Assembly (NCBI GenBank): GCA_030706745.1
Contig: JAUZNX010000003.1
Location: forward strand, 248,001-312,000
Length of the DNA: 64,000 nt
Reading direction: 5' to 3'
Source: Bacteroidota bacterium
GTDB lineage: Bacteria > Bacteroidota > Ignavibacteria > Palsa-1295
Part shown: positions 25,467 through 34,910 of the stretch, piece by piece
Layout: each line of letters begins with the position of its first letter
Numbering within the stretch: position 1 is the stretch's first letter
Program-made: the position numbers and the translations under genes
The notes under the pieces: generated by a model
Seen by the model: the letters and a program-made list of their open reading frames with translations, nothing else
Told to the model about the DNA's origin: nothing
The model's database searches: none

Positions 25467-26170
25467 CTATCACCACTGAAACGATCGTCCTGAAGTCTGG
25501 CCCGAATGAGATGAATGCCTATGTAGCCAGACCAGAATCCGGTCGGGCACCGGGCCTCATCGTCCTGCAGGAAGCCTTTGGCGTAAACGATCATATTCGG
25601 GACGTCTCAAAGCGCCTTGCTCAACAGGGCTATCTCGTCATTGCGCCCGAATTGTTTCATCGCACCGCACCTCCAGGCTTCACTGCTGATTACACAGATT
25701 TTTCCCTGGTTGGCCCTCATATGCTTGCGCTGACGCCAATGGCGCTCGCCGAGGACACTCTGGCCGCTTATGATTGGCTCGTGAAGGAGAGCCAATGCGA
25801 TCGTGAGCGTATCGGTGCGATTGGATTCTGTCTCGGCGGACGGGCTGCCTTCATTGCGAATGCTGAGCTGCCGCTCAAGGCTGCCGTTTCGTTCTATGGT
25901 GGCGGTATTGCGCAGCAGCTCCTCGGGCGCACGACCGATCAACATGGACCGATGCTCTTCTTCTGGGGTGGCCTGGATACGCATATTACCCCGGAACTTC
26001 GCGCAGCGGTGACCGCTGCGATGACGGAGGCTGGAAAAGCCTTCATTAATGTAGAGATCTCAGACGCCAATCATGGCTTCTTTTGCGATGCTCGAGCGGC
26101 CTACAATGCGCCCGCAGCGCGACATGCCTGGGCGCTTACGTTATCGTTTCTTTCCTCTAATCTGAAGTAA
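25463..26170 (+). CDS. Dienelactone hydrolase family protein
   Basis: 235 aa alpha/beta hydrolase. The nucleophile is Cys in GFCLGG, as in dienelactone hydrolases; the acid is Asp in GGLDTHITPE and the base is His in NHGFFCD. The EAFGVNDHIRDVSKRLA segment near residue 38 is also diagnostic. Many members act on carboxy-lactones or esters, but the substrate is unknown here. It is the last gene of the accD-panD run and overlaps its neighbour by 4 bp. Confidence 0.9.
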   Translation: MTITTETIVLKSGPNEMNAYVARPESGRAPGLIVLQEAFGVNDHIRDVSKRLAQQGYLVIAPELFHRTAPPGFTADYTDFSLVGPHMLALTPMALAEDTLAAYDWLVKESQCDRERIGAIGFCLGGRAAFIANAELPLKAAVSFYGGGIAQQLLGRTTDQHGPMLFFWGGLDTHITPELRAAVTAAMTEAGKAFINVEISDANHGFFCDARAAYNAPAARHAWALTLSFLSSNLK

Positions 26171-27211
26171 TCAAGTCGATACCCGCGTGGTAATCTGGTC
26201 GACGCTCGCCAGAACCCGCTCAGGTTCGATCTCTCTCATACAGCGAAAGTGCTTCTCGGGACAGTGATCGAGGCCAATTGCTGTGCATGGGCGGCAATAT
26301 AATCCATCGATCTCCAAAACTACGGACTTCGGATCTCTTGGGGCGAAACCGAATTGCCTGACGGTGGGTCCAAACGGCGCAACCACAGGAGTACCGACAG
26401 CAACGGCTAAGTGCATGAGGCCGGAGTCATTCGTGATCGCTACGGCGCAAGTCGCCAGCGAACGTGCCACCTCCAGCAGGCTCAACTCACCTGCATAGGA
26501 CAAACTACCTTCAGGCAATCCTGAACGTATTCCTTCAATCGACTCTCGTTCAGCCGCAGAGCCATGAAAGACGATCTGGTATCCCCACTCGATCAAGCTC
26601 GCAGCCACGGCTTGAAAATATTCTGTGGGCCATCGCTTATTCCAGTGCCTTGCACCTGGCGCAATCGCAATTCGCGTTGGGATTCTTGATACAGATACCT
26701 GCAACTGAGGACCTGTACCGTCGTCTTCAACCCCCAAGGCCTTGGCGACTTCGAAATACCTGCCAATGATATCCGGCTCGCCTTGAAGCGTATCATGCTT
26801 GAATCGAACCAGCAGCCAACGTTTCAGGGTCCGCTTCTTCACCACATATGTCTTGCGCGCGATCCCCCGCCGCAGAATTTGTGTTCGTAGAACGTTATGT
26901 ATGTCCAGTACGAAATTAAAGGACTCTCGCTTCAGCAATTGCCTGAGTTTCCATAGCCCGCGCAGCCCGGTGCTCTTATCAAAAACATGCACTTGTGAGA
27001 TCCCTGAAAACAAGGGAGTCAGTGATTCGTATTCTTTTGCAATAACGAAATCAATCCGGCTATCGGGATACCGCTCACGGAGTGCCCGGACGAGGGGCGT
27101 CGTAAGAACAATGTCGCCCAGCGAACTCAGTCGCAGGATTAGAATCGATGGTTGTGACACGCGGCGGAATTCGTTCGTTGAAGATCGCTGTTGCAAATCG
27201 TGGGATAGCAA
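26171..27211 (-). CDS. Glycosyltransferase family 9 (heptosyltransferase-like)
   Basis: 346 aa GT-B fold. The N-terminal LILRLSSLGDIVLTTPLVRAL is the GT9 signature. The acceptor half is followed by IAPGARHWNKRWPTEYF and the nucleotide-sugar site ITNDSGLMHLAVAVGTPVVAPFGPT. Members add heptose or related sugars to the lipopolysaccharide core from ADP-sugar donors. The first 20 residues before the core are non-conserved, so the real start may be at an internal codon. Divergent from the MoxR-like gene, with the two 5' ends about 60 bp apart or less. A cysteine cluster near the C-terminus (YCRPCTAIGLDHCPEKHFRC) resembles that in other GT9 proteins. Confidence 0.88.
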   Translation of the reverse strand: MLSHDLQQRSSTNEFRRVSQPSILILRLSSLGDIVLTTPLVRALRERYPDSRIDFVIAKEYESLTPLFSGISQVHVFDKSTGLRGLWKLRQLLKRESFNFVLDIHNVLRTQILRRGIARKTYVVKKRTLKRWLLVRFKHDTLQGEPDIIGRYFEVAKALGVEDDGTGPQLQVSVSRIPTRIAIAPGARHWNKRWPTEYFQAVAASLIEWGYQIVFHGSAAERESIEGIRSGLPEGSLSYAGELSLLEVARSLATCAVAITNDSGLMHLAVAVGTPVVAPFGPTVRQFGFAPRDPKSVVLEIDGLYCRPCTAIGLDHCPEKHFRCMREIEPERVLASVDQITTRVST

Positions 27212-27271
27212 ATGAGATCGTCGACGATCTCATTGCCGCCCATCGTCGTCAATATTGAACACATTCCTGTT

Positions 27272-28825
27272 ATGAATAAACCCACAACGCTAGGTGCTCT
27301 TCGCGCCTCGGGCTATGAAGTCCTCGCCGTAAAAGAGGAACTGCGCCGGAACCTGATCGATAGACTACGGCGAAGAGAGCGACTGTTCCCGGGCGTGATC
27401 GGCTACGATGATACGGTCATTCCCCAACTGGTCAACGCCATATTGGCGCGTCACGATGTGATCCTGCTCGGGCTTCGAGGTCAGGCCAAAACACGGATTG
27501 CAAGATTGTTGATCGAATTGCTCGATGAATGGGTGCCGATTGTCAAGGGAAGTGAGATCAATGACAACCCATATCAGCCGCTCTCCTACCATGCCGTCCA
27601 GTTGGTGCGAGAAATGGGCGACGAAACGCCGATCGAATGGTTGCACCGCTCAGACCGCTATGGCGAGAAATTGGCGACGCCGGACGTGACAATCGCCGAC
27701 ATGATCGGCGACATCGATCCACTCAAAGCAGCACATCAACGGTTGCACTACTCGCATGAAGGGGCGATTCACTTTGGGATCATTCCTCGTACTAATCGCG
27801 GCATTTTTACCATCAACGAATTGCCAGATCTTCAGCCACGCATTCAGGTCGGACTTTTCAATTTGCTCGAAGAGCGGGACATTCAGATCCGAGGATTTAA
27901 TATTCGGATTCCACTCGACGTGATGATGGTCTTTACTGCCAATCCGGAGGACTATACGAATCGGGGCAATATCATTACGCCACTCAAAGATCGTATTGCA
28001 TCACAAATAATGACGCACTATCCGCTCTCGATGGAGACGGCGATTGCAATCACCGAGCAAGAAGCGTGGACGGCCCGTATTGGCGAGGAAGGGATCGCCG
28101 TTCCGCGATATTTTAAGGAAATTATCGAGCAAATTGCATTTGAAGCCCGGAAATCCGAATTTATCGATCAAAAGTCTGGCGTATCTGCTCGACTTTCCAC
28201 CAGTGCCATGGAGACTCTGATTTCAAATGCCGAGCGGCGCTCTATTGTCACCGGCGATTCTATTATCTTGCCGCGCATCACCGATCTGGCATTCGTTACA
28301 GCGGGCGTGACCGGCAAAGTAGAACTCGTATTTGAAGGCGAACAGGAAGGCATGGGAAAGGTCGCTCGAGCGCTTGTTGGCAAGGCTGTAAAGGAGATAT
28401 TCAAGAAATATTTCCCCGATCCACTCGCACGGGATCGATCGAAGCCAAAGCAAGAACGCTACCAGCAAAGTCAGGCTATACCAAAACAGGAAAGTGAATA
28501 CGAGCCAGTCTTACGCTGGTTTGCCGAAGGAAACATCATGAGCCTTACCGACACGATGAAGTTCGATGACTATTTCAAAGAGCTCTCGCGCGTCCCCAAG
28601 CTCCGGGAGTTGACGGTTCGGCATATGAAGATTCAGGAGGCGAACCGCTTTGAACTTGCGAGCGCGATGGAATTTGTGCTGGATGGGCTGCATCAGCACT
28701 CCAAGCTTGCGAAAGAAGAGGAATTCGGTCGGCCCGATGTCACCTACCGTGATATGATCGGCTCGATCTTTACACGCCCGAAATCCGACCCCGACGAAGA
28801 TGATGATGAACCACTTCGATTCTAA
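27272..28825 (+). CDS. MoxR/magnesium-chelatase-like AAA+ ATPase
   Basis: 517 aa. Walker A is GLRGQAKT. The Walker B region reads GIFTINELPDL, with Asn in place of the usual Asp before the Glu. A sensor 1 region (VFTANPEDYTNRGNIITPLKDRI) with arginine follows, then a helical lid. The C-terminal 120 residues have a charged, Q-rich linker (KPKQERYQQSQ) and an acidic tail (DPDEDDDEPLRF). Family members work as chaperone-like motors, usually with a VWA-domain partner; none is adjacent here. The start at 27272 (MNKPTTLGALRASGY) is preferred over 27212, which would overlap the divergent promoter. Confidence 0.85.
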   Translation: MNKPTTLGALRASGYEVLAVKEELRRNLIDRLRRRERLFPGVIGYDDTVIPQLVNAILARHDVILLGLRGQAKTRIARLLIELLDEWVPIVKGSEINDNPYQPLSYHAVQLVREMGDETPIEWLHRSDRYGEKLATPDVTIADMIGDIDPLKAAHQRLHYSHEGAIHFGIIPRTNRGIFTINELPDLQPRIQVGLFNLLEERDIQIRGFNIRIPLDVMMVFTANPEDYTNRGNIITPLKDRIASQIMTHYPLSMETAIAITEQEAWTARIGEEGIAVPRYFKEIIEQIAFEARKSEFIDQKSGVSARLSTSAMETLISNAERRSIVTGDSIILPRITDLAFVTAGVTGKVELVFEGEQEGMGKVARALVGKAVKEIFKKYFPDPLARDRSKPKQERYQQSQAIPKQESEYEPVLRWFAEGNIMSLTDTMKFDDYFKELSRVPKLRELTVRHMKIQEANRFELASAMEFVLDGLHQHSKLAKEEEFGRPDVTYRDMIGSIFTRPKSDPDEDDDEPLRF

Positions 28826-28828
28826 GCA

Positions 28829-29404
28829 GTGCCACGACTCTTCTTTGCGATTAAGACACCAAAGCCGTTAATCAAGGACTTGGTCTTACTTCAGGATCAA
28901 CTCGCCCGCATGCTTGATGCGTTGCGCCCACCGCCAAGCCTCAAACCCGAGCGACTGGTCAATTCGCATTGCACGCTGCGCTTTTTGGGCGACGTGGAGT
29001 CATCGCGTATCGATCGTATTATTCAAGCCGTTCATGGGACAATCGAAGCTGCCCACGTTCCGCCGATCGACGTCGTTCTGACGCAATGCGGCGCTTTTAC
29101 TTCGCGAGCGAAAGCTCGTGTTTTGTGGATCGGATTGGACCCGGAAGCGCCATTTCGGCAACTTCAAACGGCAATCGACGCTGGTCTGCGGATGGCAGGA
29201 TTCACACCGGAAGTTGCCCAGCCGCTTCATCCGCATCTTACCCTCTTTCGGTTTCGCGAGCCTTATCGATTGCCATCGGGATTCGCGTTGCCAGACCGCT
29301 CGGGTCACTCCCCGCATGGCTCCATCAGCGAAGTTGAGCTCGTTGAAAGCAAAACGTTACCCGATGGAGCGCATCATCAAACTCTGGCGTCATTTTCGCT
29401 GTAG
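28829..29404 (+). CDS. thpR: RNA 2',3'-cyclic phosphodiesterase (LigT/ThpR)
   Basis: 191 aa, GTG start 4 bases after the previous stop. The two H-x-T/S catalytic motifs of the 2H phosphoesterase fold are present: HCTLRFLG near residue 49 and HPHLTLFRF near residue 133. It opens 2',3'-cyclic phosphates on RNA ends to 2'-phosphates; the original ligase activity is seen in vitro. The opening RLFFAIKTP also fits. Probably in one transcript with the upstream ATPase gene. Confidence 0.92.
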   Translation: MPRLFFAIKTPKPLIKDLVLLQDQLARMLDALRPPPSLKPERLVNSHCTLRFLGDVESSRIDRIIQAVHGTIEAAHVPPIDVVLTQCGAFTSRAKARVLWIGLDPEAPFRQLQTAIDAGLRMAGFTPEVAQPLHPHLTLFRFREPYRLPSGFALPDRSGHSPHGSISEVELVESKTLPDGAHHQTLASFSL

Positions 29405-29417
29405 GGCTGGTGCGACG

Positions 29418-29425
29418 TATCTTTG
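29418..29425 (+). promoter_or_regulatory. Bacteroidota-type -7 box upstream of maf
   Basis: TATCTTTG matches TAnnTTTG and lies in the 79-bp gap between thpR and maf, so maf and the permease may be transcribed separately from thpR. No clear -33 TTG at the usual distance. Confidence 0.4.
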
Positions 29426-29483
29426 CATATAATAATCCATGAGAATCGCGCAGTAATATAGATCATCCTCAATATATCCTCTC

Positions 29484-30074
29484 GTGCATACGCTCATTCT
29501 TGCATCACAATCGCCGCGCAGGGCCGCGTTAGTTCGGCTGCTCGGTGTTCGCAAGATTGAGACCATTCCAGCAAATTTGGAAGAAGTATTCGATCCGGAG
29601 CGAAATCCCGCTGAGAATGTTCGACTCCTGGCGCTCCATAAGGCGCGGCACGTTGCAGAGCAAGCCGCTGATGTGAATGCCATGGTTCTCGGAGCAGATA
29701 CAACCGTCGTCGTTGAGGGTGATGTTTTGAACAAGCCACTGGATGCGGATGACGCGGTAAGGATGCTCCAGCGACTGAGCGGACAAACCCATACCGTCTA
29801 TACGGGTGTGGCACTTGTTGATTCTCACACAAAGCGCGAGCATTCCTTTGTCGAATCTACGGATGTCTCGTTTCGCCCGCTCTCCGAAAACGAGATTCGC
29901 TCATACGTTGCATCCGGTTCGCCGATGGATAAAGCCGGAGCCTATGGAATTCAGGAAGACTTTGGAGCAGTCTTTGTTCGGCACATCGATGGCGATTACT
30001 ACAATGTGGTTGGTTTGCCGCTTTGCCGGCTCTATGTTGCGCTGAAGCATTTCGCGCCGAACCTTTTCGAATGA
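29484..30074 (+). CDS. maf: Maf-type nucleoside triphosphate pyrophosphatase (dTTP/UTP type)
   Basis: 196 aa from a GTG. It hydrolyses non-canonical or excess dTTP/UTP to the monophosphate and diphosphate. Motifs LILASQSPRRAALVRLLG at the N-terminus, GADTTVV near residue 73, SGQTHTVYTGVAL and SPMDKAGAYGIQ are those of the YhdE-type Maf branch. The stop overlaps the permease ATG (ATGA), indicating coupling. Confidence 0.94.
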   Translation: MHTLILASQSPRRAALVRLLGVRKIETIPANLEEVFDPERNPAENVRLLALHKARHVAEQAADVNAMVLGADTTVVVEGDVLNKPLDADDAVRMLQRLSGQTHTVYTGVALVDSHTKREHSFVESTDVSFRPLSENEIRSYVASGSPMDKAGAYGIQEDFGAVFVRHIDGDYYNVVGLPLCRLYVALKHFAPNLFE

Positions 30075-30943
30075 GAACCGCTCGAACGACACGAGAGACC
30101 TGGCTCCTCCTATCACCCTGGGTGCTGACACTCATCGTGTTCTGGGCGTATCCGCTGCTCTACGCCCTCTATCTCTCGTTTACGAAATATTATACTCTGA
30201 CCAACAGGACAGTCTGGATTGGACTTGACAATTACGGCAAGCTTCTTCATGACCCTGCGTTCTGGCAGGCGTTGTGGAACACGGTGATCTTCGTTGTGGG
30301 CACAATCCCGTTCACGATGATCTTTGCCCTGTTTTTCGCCGCGCTGCTCGTCCGAGTCGAGCGTTTCCAGCATTTTTACCGCTCGGTCATGTTTTTGCCG
30401 AGCATTACTTCGCTTGTCGTCATTTCATTGATCTTCACGAACCTCTACTCCTCAGGTGGATACATCAACACCCTTTTGAAGATGGCCGGAGTGCACACGC
30501 CAGCAAATGGCTGGCTACTCGAGCCCTCCCTGGCATTGCCGGCCATTATGGCAATGGACATCTGGATTTCAATCGGATATTACGCGGTGCTTTTCCTCGC
30601 GGCGATGCAAAATGTCTCGCGCGACTACTATGAAGTTGCCGAACTCGAAGGGACCTCAAAATGGAAGCAGTTTTTCACCGTTACACTCCCGCTCATCAAG
30701 CCAACACTCTTGTTTGCGCTGGTTCTGAATACGATCAAGAGCTTCCAGGTCTTCACCGAGATTTACGTCATGACTCGCGGCGGTCCGCTCGGCAAAACCA
30801 CCACACTGGTCTATCAGGTCTATTCGAACGCATTCGAGTCGGCAGATACCATGGGCTTCGCCTGTGCGGTGGCGTATGTGTTGTTCGCCATCATCGCCAT
30901 ATTTTCGGTGGTCGAAAGCAGGATTCTGAAGGAGGCCACTTAA
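30071..30943 (+). CDS. Sugar ABC transporter permease (MalF/UgpA-like), orphan
   Basis: 290 aa with six membrane spans. The family EAA loop is present (EVAELEGTSKWKQFFTVTLPLIKP, about residues 196-219). The N-terminus LLLSPWVLTLIVFWAYPLLYALYLSF is typical of carbohydrate (CUT1) inner-membrane subunits. The second permease, ATPase and binding protein are not adjacent; the next plus-strand gene is 4 kb away. It overlaps maf by 4 bp. The substrate is unknown and it must pair with subunits encoded elsewhere. Confidence 0.9.
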   Translation: MRTARTTRETWLLLSPWVLTLIVFWAYPLLYALYLSFTKYYTLTNRTVWIGLDNYGKLLHDPAFWQALWNTVIFVVGTIPFTMIFALFFAALLVRVERFQHFYRSVMFLPSITSLVVISLIFTNLYSSGGYINTLLKMAGVHTPANGWLLEPSLALPAIMAMDIWISIGYYAVLFLAAMQNVSRDYYEVAELEGTSKWKQFFTVTLPLIKPTLLFALVLNTIKSFQVFTEIYVMTRGGPLGKTTTLVYQVYSNAFESADTMGFACAVAYVLFAIIAIFSVVESRILKEAT

Positions 30944-30959
30944 TTGGTCTTCGCGCTCT

Positions 30960-31307
30960 TCATCGTGGAAACATTCGGGTCGGAGACAAGTGATACTCGT
31001 ACCTTGTGGTTATGACCGCTAACGTTTCGCGGCCATTCATGATTTTCCAATCTGTTATCCGGTCCTCCATTCCATGGGCATTTGGGTGAGTGGAATATTT
31101 TTCCACTAAATTGCCAGTAGAATCATATTCCCGCAATAGCCTGCCTTCTGAATTGTATACCCGCCTCCATGAATCCATGGAGTTGTCGTGCGATTGCCGC
31201 AACTGGGTTCTGTGGAGAGTGTCGTATTCTGTCGTGTATCGCAGCCAAACTGAGTCGCCCTCCTGTCCGAAAGTGGAATCCAAGTCGAGGTGGTGCCGCG
31301 CATGCAC
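30960..31307 (-). CDS. Small hypothetical protein coupled to an ABC ATPase gene
   Basis: 115 aa from a GTG sharing one base with the preceding stop (TAGTG), so it can be translationally coupled to the ATPase gene. The middle reads YNSEGRLLREYDSTGNLVEKYS, resembling YD/RHS- or MORN-like repeat units. There is no signal peptide or membrane helix. The function is unknown and the repeat resemblance is weak evidence. Confidence 0.5.
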   Translation of the reverse strand: MHARHHLDLDSTFGQEGDSVWLRYTTEYDTLHRTQLRQSHDNSMDSWRRVYNSEGRLLREYDSTGNLVEKYSTHPNAHGMEDRITDWKIMNGRETLAVITTRYEYHLSPTRMFPR

Positions 31308-32692
31308 TATTCCACTCCCGTCGGCTCTCCGATGTCAAGATAGACCACATCTTCCTTCGGCCGGTAACCGATCAGCTCTGCAAATCGGCCCCAGTCAATG
31401 ACGGTGTCGAGCATCTGGGCTGGGTCCTCATAGGGCAGGCGCGTGGCGTAATCTTCGATGAGCACTTCGTACGGGACTTCGCCCTCGTTCTGCTGGAGCG
31501 TATCAAGCAGCAATTGGAACGTGCGCAGGCGCCGCAATTGCTTGTTAAGCAGTGTCTTCTGATCGTTAATATCAGCTTCCAAGAATTCCTTCCCTAATGG
31601 CGTTACCAAAACATCTTGTCCGGGAGTCTCGACAAGCCCGAGCAGCTCAGCCCCTTTGACGATTTGTAGCGTCTCATCAAAGCGCCGGCTGGCAGATTCC
31701 GCCAAATCGCTAGCGGCAAGTCGGCCCTCTTCGGCAAGGACACCGAGAAGTCCAAGAATTTCTTCGATCTTCGCAGCCGGAATGATTTCCGTCTTCGGCT
31801 GCCGTCCTGCTGGCTCCTCCGTGAACGGCAGAACCGTATTCGTGATCAGCGAGTGAATGCGGCTCGATAGATCGATATATTCCTGTGACCGAGGATTGCG
31901 TGGATAGGGCATCGGATTCTGGAACTCCGCCTTGATCCGCCCCGGATGCGCATCGAGAACGATGATTCGCGAAGCCATTTCCACGGCCTCGTCGATCGAA
32001 TGAGTCACCATGACGACCGAACTAAGTGAGCCTTCGCTCTCGTGAAACAGATCGAGCACTTCCGTCCGAAGGTTCTCGGCGGTCAGGGCATCAAGTGCGC
32101 TGAATGGCTCGTCCATGCAGAGAATGCGAGGTTCCACAACAAGCGCACGGGCAATGCCTACCCGCTGCTTCATACCACCAGACAATTCTTTTGGATACGC
32201 TTCTTCGAAGCCTTCAAGCCCAACCTGATCGATCGCCTTGCGCACCTTTTCACGGACTTGCTCGCGGGGCGCCTTGAGCGCATCGAGTCCAAGCCCGATA
32301 TTCTCTTCAACCGTGAGCCATGGCAAGAGCGCAAACGACTGGAAAATGATCGCAGTGTATGGGTTATTTCCCCGAAGCGGCTTGCCTTCGACAGCGACGG
32401 TGCCCATCGTCGGCTTGAGCAGACCAGTCATCGTTCGGAGAATTGTAGACTTACCCGAACCAGAGGCGCCTAGGATACATAGAAATTCATTCTCAGCGAC
32501 CGTGAGGCTGATATGTTCGAGCACCATGAGCGGCTTGCCGCCCGGCGTCGTGAATGTCATCCCAATGTCCCGTAGCTCGATCAACTCCCGACCGGGTGGC
32601 GGCGTCGTGATCGAGTTGCCGGAACTTCTGGCTATAGCTTCTTGACCCGCAACGCGAGCAGATGAACGAGGCGCGATGGGGGTCAGGGCCAT
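31307..32692 (-). CDS. Nitrate/sulfonate-type ABC ATPase with C-terminal AAA-associated domain
   Basis: 461 aa. An N-terminal ABC domain (about residues 38-285) has Walker A GASGSGKS, the signature [15 protein letters not shown], Walker [15 protein letters not shown] and the switch His in THSIDEA. It is closest to SsuB/NrtD/TauB importers. The last 150 residues form the AAA-associated C-terminal domain often found with a large two-part permease. No permease or binding protein is adjacent on either side, so this subunit is orphaned in the window. The N-terminal 35 residues are low complexity. Confidence 0.9.
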   Translation of the reverse strand: MALTPIAPRSSARVAGQEAIARSSGNSITTPPPGRELIELRDIGMTFTTPGGKPLMVLEHISLTVAENEFLCILGASGSGKSTILRTMTGLLKPTMGTVAVEGKPLRGNNPYTAIIFQSFALLPWLTVEENIGLGLDALKAPREQVREKVRKAIDQVGLEGFEEAYPKELSGGMKQRVGIARALVVEPRILCMDEPFSALDALTAENLRTEVLDLFHESEGSLSSVVMVTHSIDEAVEMASRIIVLDAHPGRIKAEFQNPMPYPRNPRSQEYIDLSSRIHSLITNTVLPFTEEPAGRQPKTEIIPAAKIEEILGLLGVLAEEGRLAASDLAESASRRFDETLQIVKGAELLGLVETPGQDVLVTPLGKEFLEADINDQKTLLNKQLRRLRTFQLLLDTLQQNEGEVPYEVLIEDYATRLPYEDPAQMLDTVIDWGRFAELIGYRPKEDVVYLDIGEPTGVE

Positions 32693-32709
32693 GAATATTA
32701 TAGTCTCCT

Positions 32710-34722
32710 CTATTCGATGGTTAGCGGACGCAACGCCGAGCCTTCGGCCGTATGAATGACGCAGAAGTACGAACCCCGAGCCAGATGGCTGGCATCAAAG
32801 GAAGCAATGTGATCTCCGACGGACTCGAAGGCATCAACCAACATTAATACTTCTGCGCCCTGGGCATCCAAAATACTGATTCGAACCGCTTCTGGTCGAG
32901 TTAGTGAATATGGAATTAATGCCGAGGCACTCAGCGGATTCGGATAACAATTCCCGATTGTAAGTCCGGTCGTCTGAGTGTTGGTCACTCCTGCCTGAAC
33001 ACCAAACCAATTGAGCGCAGCCACTGTGATCGCCTGGCGGGTAGTCGTCGCGAGATTCTGCAGACCGAACGCCAGATAGACGAGTTTGGCATTACCATCG
33101 TCCCAGCGGATGCCAGCAGTTTGGGTCGTGCCACTGCCATAATAAAATATTGGAACGCCTCCATTGGCCGCAGTAATGACATCCGGCTGATTTTGCGCAT
33201 CCACGCTAATGGCATTGATGTTGACATTCTGCGACGCAAATGTATTACTGACAACATCATCGGTCACACCATGGACCGTCAGCGTGCTGGCAACATCCTG
33301 GACATACGTAGCATGGAGCGTGTTGGAAAGGAACGCCGGATCGCGATCAGTTGCCGTTGAGCCTGGATCGGCAAGACCATAGGCAATTTCGCCACCATGA
33401 ATTAGGAGCTTTCCACCACTTTGGAGATAAGCGGAAATCGCCGCCTTATTTGAACCAGTTACGATCCACTTGTTCGTCTCGGTCACAATGGTTGAGAAGT
33501 CAGCCGCAGTCCAGGCATTGAAGGAAGCCGCTTCTATGTCCGTGAGAGGAACATAGCGGAGCCTCATTGCTGTCAATGTCTTTAGTGGCCCCACGGAGCT
33601 TGCCGAATCCCCACTCATATCGACAAATGCAACCTTCGTAGTCGAGGAAATAAACTTGACTCGAAACGACCGGACCAGAGTGTCCCCTCGGCCGGAAATC
33701 GCACGGGCAATAACACTTCCGGCCGTATATGGGCTCGAGCCCTCGGTTACGGCCAGTGTAATGTCGCCCGAAGCGCCGGATTGAACTGGAATCGACAGCG
33801 TCCCATTGACCCCCGTTGCAGTAACTTGCCAGTCGGCCCCCGCTGACGCAACATAATGCACGTCGAACGTCAAATCCTCCGGCGTCGTGTTTTGGATCAA
33901 AAGGCCAACGTTTGAGTTGCTACCTTGCATGATTTGAACCGGGTGCTGTCCCGCCGCCGCGACAATGCCGAAGCTCTCGAGCGTCGAGGTAGCCTGAAGC
34001 ACCTCTCGCTGCGCATCATCGTTTTGTACAAAGGCTACTTCATACATTTTCTCCGCACGATAGGAAGACTTAAGCGGATAGGAGAACGTGAAGGTCTGAG
34101 GTTCACCGGTTTTGAGCGTCAGCGGTGTCCCATTTAGATTTGGCATCATCGCCCGCATCGGGTTCATAAATCGCTTCTCCCCGTTCGGCCCGCTCGTATC
34201 GACATATTGTTCGATCGGAGCAACGCGAAGCTTAAGTTTCGAATAGGTGGAGACGTTACCGACAGGGTTGATCGTTACGGAAATATTAACCTGCCCATCA
34301 ACCACGTTGCGGGTCATCGAAAGGGCGACTGGCGAAAGTTTGGCAATCCGAGCATAAAAAGCTTGCTCGTAGTTTACCGGCGCATTCGTAACAACGTTTC
34401 CGTCCATCTCGACGGTCGGTACTCCACTAATGCCATAATACGACACGACCCGGCCCTGATTATCGGTTTCGTCGTTCATGTACATTGGATCGTTTGCGCC
34501 CGGCCAATTCGGGTGGTAGGCGATCTGGATAATGGAATCGCCGTGCGATTGAAGAAATGCTTCCAGGAACGGATTGACCTGCGCGCAGGGTCCGCACGAC
34601 CAGTTCGTACCTTCTTCAAGTAAGACGGTCCGAGGCACAAGCTGCCCCTGGGCACGCGTGACTGTAAGAAGTAGGATCGTTGCACTTAGGACGACCAGCC
34701 AATATCCGAAGAGCTTCTTCAT
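32710..34722 (-). CDS. Omp28-like, thioredoxin-fold protein with T9SS sorting domain
   Basis: 670 aa. A signal peptide ([19 protein letters not shown], cut near RAQGQ) precedes a thioredoxin-like Omp28 domain with Cys43-G-P-Cys46 ([14 protein letters not shown]) and the cis-proline loop [10 protein letters not shown]. Beta-sandwich segments follow (about 140-350), then a Rossmann-like segment (about 350-560: [11 protein letters not shown]...[14 protein letters not shown]). A T9SS type A sorting domain closes it ([16 protein letters not shown]...LTIE). The CGPC pair could be redox-active on the cell surface, as in Bacteroidota Omp28 proteins; this is inference. Confidence 0.88.
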   Translation of the reverse strand: MKKLFGYWLVVLSATILLLTVTRAQGQLVPRTVLLEEGTNWSCGPCAQVNPFLEAFLQSHGDSIIQIAYHPNWPGANDPMYMNDETDNQGRVVSYYGISGVPTVEMDGNVVTNAPVNYEQAFYARIAKLSPVALSMTRNVVDGQVNISVTINPVGNVSTYSKLKLRVAPIEQYVDTSGPNGEKRFMNPMRAMMPNLNGTPLTLKTGEPQTFTFSYPLKSSYRAEKMYEVAFVQNDDAQREVLQATSTLESFGIVAAAGQHPVQIMQGSNSNVGLLIQNTTPEDLTFDVHYVASAGADWQVTATGVNGTLSIPVQSGASGDITLAVTEGSSPYTAGSVIARAISGRGDTLVRSFRVKFISSTTKVAFVDMSGDSASSVGPLKTLTAMRLRYVPLTDIEAASFNAWTAADFSTIVTETNKWIVTGSNKAAISAYLQSGGKLLIHGGEIAYGLADPGSTATDRDPAFLSNTLHATYVQDVASTLTVHGVTDDVVSNTFASQNVNINAISVDAQNQPDVITAANGGVPIFYYGSGTTQTAGIRWDDGNAKLVYLAFGLQNLATTTRQAITVAALNWFGVQAGVTNTQTTGLTIGNCYPNPLSASALIPYSLTRPEAVRISILDAQGAEVLMLVDAFESVGDHIASFDASHLARGSYFCVIHTAEGSALRPLTIE

Positions 34723-34849
34723 AAAACGAAAATGCTAATGGTGAAAAACCGATTTGTGGGTCGATGTTATGACAACAATTTCACCAATAATATTCCCTCC
34801 AATTTCTGTACGCGAAGACCGATCGGATGCGTTGGAGCTTAAGATTTCG

Positions 34850-34857
34850 TAACTTTG
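34850..34857 (+). promoter_or_regulatory. Bacteroidota-type -7 box upstream of pepA
   Basis: TAACTTTG matches TAnnTTTG, 53 bases ahead of the ATG. A TTG at 34832-34834 is a few bases closer than the usual -33 spacing. The 188-bp divergent space shows nothing else that I can name. Confidence 0.4.
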
Positions 34858-34910
34858 CATGATTTACTCTTTAGCATTACGACATTTTTATCACTCGTAG
34901 CATCCATCTC

